A model generated the notes under the pieces. That model saw only the letters and a program-made list of their open reading frames with translations. It was not told where the DNA came from and did not search any database. Positions 52,683 through 55,911 of a DNA stretch of 55,911 nucleotides are shown here, piece by piece. Source of the stretch: Puniceicoccus vermicola (GTDB taxonomy: Bacteria; Verrucomicrobiota; Verrucomicrobiia; Opitutales; Puniceicoccaceae); the NCBI RefSeq assembly GCF_014230055.1, contig NZ_JACHVA010000089.1:1-55911 (forward strand). The letters run 5' to 3'. Numbering within the stretch: the stretch's first letter is position 1; every line of letters starts with the position of its first letter. The position numbers were made by a program, and so were the translations under genes.

Positions 52683-55010
52683 CTAGAGGCCGAGTACTTT
52701 CCGGATTTCTTGGGTTCGAATGGGCTTAAGAAAGAATCCATCCATACCAGCCTCAATGCATCGTTCCCGGGTTCCTTGAACTGCATTTGTCGTAATGGCG
52801 TAAATTCGTACGGGTTTGGCTTGGGTTAGCGGATGCGCTCCTTCGGCTTCCAGTTCCCGTATTTTTTGGGCCAATTCGATCCCGGAGGGGCCAGGGATTT
52901 GCAGATCGAGAAAGACGAGATCGAATCGTTTCTTTTGGAGGATGGAAATGGCTTCATCTCCGTTCTCAACCATTTCGGTCTTAAGATCCAAACGGTTTAG
53001 AAAGGCCTGCATGAGTCGTCGGTTTGCCGGGTTGTCCTCTACGACGAGAGTATTCTTTGGCTTCTCATCATGGGGCACCGACTCTTTTTCTGTTGCTTCT
53101 GGTTCGGCCGGAGAGGGCGCCAACTCCATAATGGCATCTTTAATCTGAGACCTCGTAAATGGACGGTCGATTCGCTGACAATCGGCCGGCAGTTTTCCCA
53201 AAACATCTTCCGCCAGGGCAATGAAGAGGGTGGGTGGGTGATTTGGAATTTCAGATTTAAGAGCTGATGGACGAATCAGGTCCGAGTCGAGGATGAGGAG
53301 ATCATACCTGCTCCTCGAAAGCTCCTTCTTCGCCCTTCCGAAACTGCGGGCTTCATAGACGAGGAGACCGATATTTCTCAGCGTGATGGCCGTCTGCTGA
53401 CGATCGATCGGATTGAGGTCGCAGAGCAGGACCAATTTCCCCCGGATCGATCCGGTCGAGGATTCTGGCAGAGGGGTGCCTTTGCTTGAAGGGGTGTGTA
53501 GAGGAATGCTGAAGGTGAAGGTCGATCCTTTTCCCAGCTCACTCCGGAGACTCATAGTGCCTCCCATCGCTTGGACCAGGTGATTGGAAATCGCGAGCCC
53601 GAGTCCGGTCCCACCATACTTGCGGGTCATCGAAGAATCGGCTTGGTGGAACGGCTTAAAGAGGAGACCCTGCTGCTCCTCGGAGATGCCAATACCGGTA
53701 TCGTGGACTGAGACGACGAGGTTCGGAGCCAAGGATGGATCCTGTGACGTTTTTACGGAAACAAAGACTTCTCCCTCCGGAGTGAACTTAATGGCGTTGC
53801 CGATGAGGTTGATGAGAATTTGACTGATCCGGTGCGGGTCGCCGATGATTTGCTTCGGTACGGAATTATCGTAGTAGGAACGTAGTGAGAGCCCTTTCTC
53901 TTCGGCTTTGGGCCTGAGCAGGTCAAATGATTGGTTGAAGTGGCTACGAATTTCAAAGTCGAGAAATTCCAGGTCAATTTCGCCAACTTCGATTTTCGAG
54001 AAATCGAGAATATCGTCGATTAGGTGGAGTAAGAGGTCTCCACTGGTTGAAATGTGTCTGAGGAAGAGACGTTGTTCCTCGTCGAGCTCGGTGCTGTCGA
54101 GGAGCTCGGAATACCCAATGACCGCATTCATCGGTGTGCGGATCTCATGGCTCATTGTCGCGAGAAAGCTGGACTTTGCCCGGTCCGAGGCCTCCGCCTC
54201 CCGGCGTGCTTCCTTGAGCTGGCGCTCATATCGTTTTTGTTCGCTGATGTCTTGGATCTGGGCAATGAAGTGGTCCGGGGTTCCATCTCCATGGCGAACG
54301 AGGGAAACGGAAAGGAGAGCCCAGACGACGTGCCCTTCTTTGTGGACGTATCTTTTTTCCAATTGATAGGAAGATCTTTTCCCCGCGACTAGCTCATTCA
54401 GGAGTCTGATGTCGGCATCGAGATCGTCGGGAACGGTGATATTTTGAAAGGTTTCGGCCAAAAGCTGTTCCTCGGGGTATCCAAGAATCTTGCACAATGC
54501 CGAATTGGTTTGGATAAACTTTCCTTGCGGAGAAACCAGAGCCATGCCAATCGCAGCATTTTCGAAGGCGCTGCGGATGTAGTCTTGAGCCTGGGTTTTG
54601 TTGAATTCCAGTTCCTTCCGTTTTGAAACATCTGTGTGCGTTCCCACGGCACATATGGGACTCCCCGAGGAATGTCGGGAGTAGATTTTTCCTTTGGTGA
54701 GGATCCAGATATAGGAGCCGTCTGGTTGGCGAAATCGGCACTCAGTGTAATACTCTTCTATTGTTTCCGATCGCAATCCTTCTGCAGATCGGAGGACCGT
54801 TTCAACATCGTCGGGGTGAATGTAGCTCGAAAGATAATCGAGAGAGAAAGTTTTTTTCTCCCCGTCTAAGCCCAGTAATTTCTTACCGGTCTCACAAATG
54901 AGAAATTCGTCTTTTTCGAAGTCCCACATCCAAGCCCCCTCTCCAGCGCATATGAGAGCAATGCGCCATCCGCTCTGAGGATCTTCGTCGAATCGAATCT
55001 CGCTAGTCAT
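52683..55010 (-). CDS. Hybrid sensor histidine kinase with PAS domains and two receivers
   Basis: The 775-residue protein has no membrane helix. It has PAS 1 (about 18-130, MWDFEKDEFLICETGKKLLG), PAS 2 (about 142-262, FENAAIGMALVSPQGKFIQT), HisKA with FLATMSHEIRTPMNAVIGYS (His near 288), and HATPase (LINLIGNAIKFTPEGEVFVS, GIGISEEQQGLLF, YGGTGLGLAIS). A degenerate receiver (about 535-640) keeps an Asp in LLILDSDL but has lost the usual motifs. A complete C-terminal receiver carries LVVEDNPANRR and LVFLDLQIPGPSG. It is a cytoplasmic energy/redox-type sensor with no obvious partner gene. Confidence 0.92.
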   Translation of the reverse strand: MTSEIRFDEDPQSGWRIALICAGEGAWMWDFEKDEFLICETGKKLLGLDGEKKTFSLDYLSSYIHPDDVETVLRSAEGLRSETIEEYYTECRFRQPDGSYIWILTKGKIYSRHSSGSPICAVGTHTDVSKRKELEFNKTQAQDYIRSAFENAAIGMALVSPQGKFIQTNSALCKILGYPEEQLLAETFQNITVPDDLDADIRLLNELVAGKRSSYQLEKRYVHKEGHVVWALLSVSLVRHGDGTPDHFIAQIQDISEQKRYERQLKEARREAEASDRAKSSFLATMSHEIRTPMNAVIGYSELLDSTELDEEQRLFLRHISTSGDLLLHLIDDILDFSKIEVGEIDLEFLDFEIRSHFNQSFDLLRPKAEEKGLSLRSYYDNSVPKQIIGDPHRISQILINLIGNAIKFTPEGEVFVSVKTSQDPSLAPNLVVSVHDTGIGISEEQQGLLFKPFHQADSSMTRKYGGTGLGLAISNHLVQAMGGTMSLRSELGKGSTFTFSIPLHTPSSKGTPLPESSTGSIRGKLVLLCDLNPIDRQQTAITLRNIGLLVYEARSFGRAKKELSRSRYDLLILDSDLIRPSALKSEIPNHPPTLFIALAEDVLGKLPADCQRIDRPFTRSQIKDAIMELAPSPAEPEATEKESVPHDEKPKNTLVVEDNPANRRLMQAFLNRLDLKTEMVENGDEAISILQKKRFDLVFLDLQIPGPSGIELAQKIRELEAEGAHPLTQAKPVRIYAITTNAVQGTRERCIEAGMDGFFLKPIRTQEIRKVLGL

Positions 55011-55159
55011 TGTTCTGCCTCAAAATTAATAAATCTCCATCCGAGGATATTTAAGCGCTTTTGAATTATCCGCCCCAATGGGAAAGTACTAAATAAGAAA
55101 TTATAATCCAAAGGAAGAAGAACTCAAATCGTCTTCTTGGATGGGCGGAAATCGTTTCT

Positions 55160-55911
55160 CTAGGCCGCGTGGACAAATTCAAATTTAATCCAATCTACTA
55201 TTGCAGAGAGAGTTACGAATCCGAGGAAGGTTTGGGGGAGTTGCTCGTATCGTGTAGCGACTCTTCTGTATGATTTTATTCTGCAGAAGAAGTTTTCGAC
55301 GATTCTTCGAAGCCTACCGATTTCCTTGTCGTAAGAGATCGTCTCTTTTCGATTCGCTTTAGGAGGGATGACGCAGAACCCTCCCGCCGATTCAATATGA
55401 CTTCTGATGCGGTTGGCATCATAGGCCTTGTCGGCGAGAACGAACTTGGCTTTCAAGTTCTTGGGAAGGGTTTCGATGGCACTGACACTGTCGTGTTCAT
55501 TGCCGGGAACCAAGACAAGGGAAACGGCTCTTCCGGCAAGATTTACCACAGCAGAGAGTTTTGTATTTCTGCCACCTTTGGTTTTTCCAAGTTTTTGTTG
55601 TTCAGAATCTAAGGGACTCCGGGAAGCGTCCTGATGAGCCTTGATATGGGAGCCGTCCAGCATCAAGGCGATTTCGTAGTCAGAGTGCTGTTCCGTAAGA
55701 TTCTGCAGAATCCATCCCCACATGCCTGAACCACACCAGCGGCGAAAACACCGCCAAACACTGTTCCATTTTCCATAACGTTCAGGCAACTGATTCCAAA
55801 TCGAGCCCGTGCACAATATCCACCAAATCCCATTGAGCGTAGCGTCAAGGTTTCCAACCGGACGCCCTCGGTGGCTTCCTACCTCAGTGCGATATAGGTT
55901 GTTAATTTTTT
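55160..55911 (-). CDS. IS5-family (IS427/IS1031-like) transposase, N-terminus beyond window
   Basis: The minus-strand frame is open from the right edge, giving LYRTEVGSHRGRPVGNLDAT, then LNGIWWILCTGSIWNQLPER and YGKWNSVWRCFRRWCGSGMW, the IS5 N-terminal domain. The DDE residues follow: Asp in IALMLDGSHIKAH, Asp in KFVLADKAYDANR and Glu in RRIVENFFCRIKS. It ends with IVDWIKFEFVHAA. The reading frame is intact inside the window, so the element may be active. Confidence 0.93.
   Translation of the reverse strand, partial: KINNLYRTEVGSHRGRPVGNLDATLNGIWWILCTGSIWNQLPERYGKWNSVWRCFRRWCGSGMWGWILQNLTEQHSDYEIALMLDGSHIKAHQDASRSPLDSEQQKLGKTKGGRNTKLSAVVNLAGRAVSLVLVPGNEHDSVSAIETLPKNLKAKFVLADKAYDANRIRSHIESAGGFCVIPPKANRKETISYDKEIGRLRRIVENFFCRIKSYRRVATRYEQLPQTFLGFVTLSAIVDWIKFEFVHAA

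Noticed and set aside
55663-55857. Second-frame ORF at the IS5 end suggesting an orfA/orfB frameshift
   Set aside because: The main transposase frame stays open to the window edge and contains the IS5 N-terminal motifs, so no frameshift is needed here.

Overview
The window looks like a chromosomal segment of a Verrucomicrobiota bacterium, probably of the Opitutales/Puniceicoccaceae kind. This is inferred from the L25-Pth-S6-SSB-L9-DnaB gene order, the GH88/oxidoreductase/isomerase sugar operon, the Dxs variant with GDA instead of GDG in its thiamine motif, four-helix-bundle (S23-like) and REP-type transposase genes, and overall protein flavour. No rRNA is present to prove it. Both window edges cut through insertion-sequence transposases: an ISL3-like N-terminus on the left and an IS5-family gene on the right.

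Layout. 1-6.7 kb: a minus-strand carbohydrate operon (XRE-cupin regulator, GH88 unsaturated uronyl hydrolase, two TIM-barrel isomerase-like proteins, a four-helix-bundle protein, a Gfo/Idh/MocA oxidoreductase and an SDR) whose spacers are packed with octanucleotide tandem repeats and hairpins. 7-11.9 kb: the translation/replication run rplY-pth-rpsF-ssb-rplI-dnaB, with a repeat-bearing gap before dnaB. 11.9-25.6 kb: housekeeping genes (L,D-transpeptidase, asd, a TrmH-type rRNA methyltransferase, an orphan metal ABC permease, a flavin disulfide reductase, a DJ-1 protein, uvrB, a RAYT transposase, dxs-xseB, an M48 protease, a secreted EEP-type phosphohydrolase and tRNA-Pro). 25.6-29.7 kb: a two-component pair and a secreted beta-helix (PL9-like) protein. 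29.8-33.8 kb: a membrane-stress module (flotillin-like YqiK, YqiJ/NfeD-like, PspA and a small ribbon-helix-helix-like first gene) behind a perfect palindrome. 34-39.6 kb: a patchy region with two unknown membrane proteins, gene remnants, two A/T-richer glycosyltransferases and purT. 40-51.2 kb: a nitrogen-scavenging operon. 51.2-55 kb: a secreted SGNH hydrolase and a hybrid sensor kinase.

The most interesting region is 39.98-51.2 kb. It encodes an ABC importer (binding protein, a permease with an unusual ~190-residue insert, and an ATPase), a creatininase-family amidohydrolase, a type III glutamine synthetase, a NikR-like regulator, the two DUF1989 proteins known from guanidine catabolism as carboxyguanidine deiminase subunits, and a 1195-residue urea/guanidine-type carboxylase. 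No allophanate hydrolase is present. The regulator has lost three of the four nickel ligands of NikR. Two sites, one before the importer and one before the regulator itself, match GTATTA-N16-TAATA, which keeps the exact N16 spacing of the classical NikR operator. I read this as a self-contained guanidine/urea-type nitrogen regulon run by a repurposed NikR.

Other points worth following are the octamer, 15-mer and heptamer intergenic repeat families, the S23-like gene enclosed by inverted octamer tracts, the RHH-like regulator candidate of the YqiJK-PspA module, and the RAYT gene with REP-like hairpins scattered through the window.
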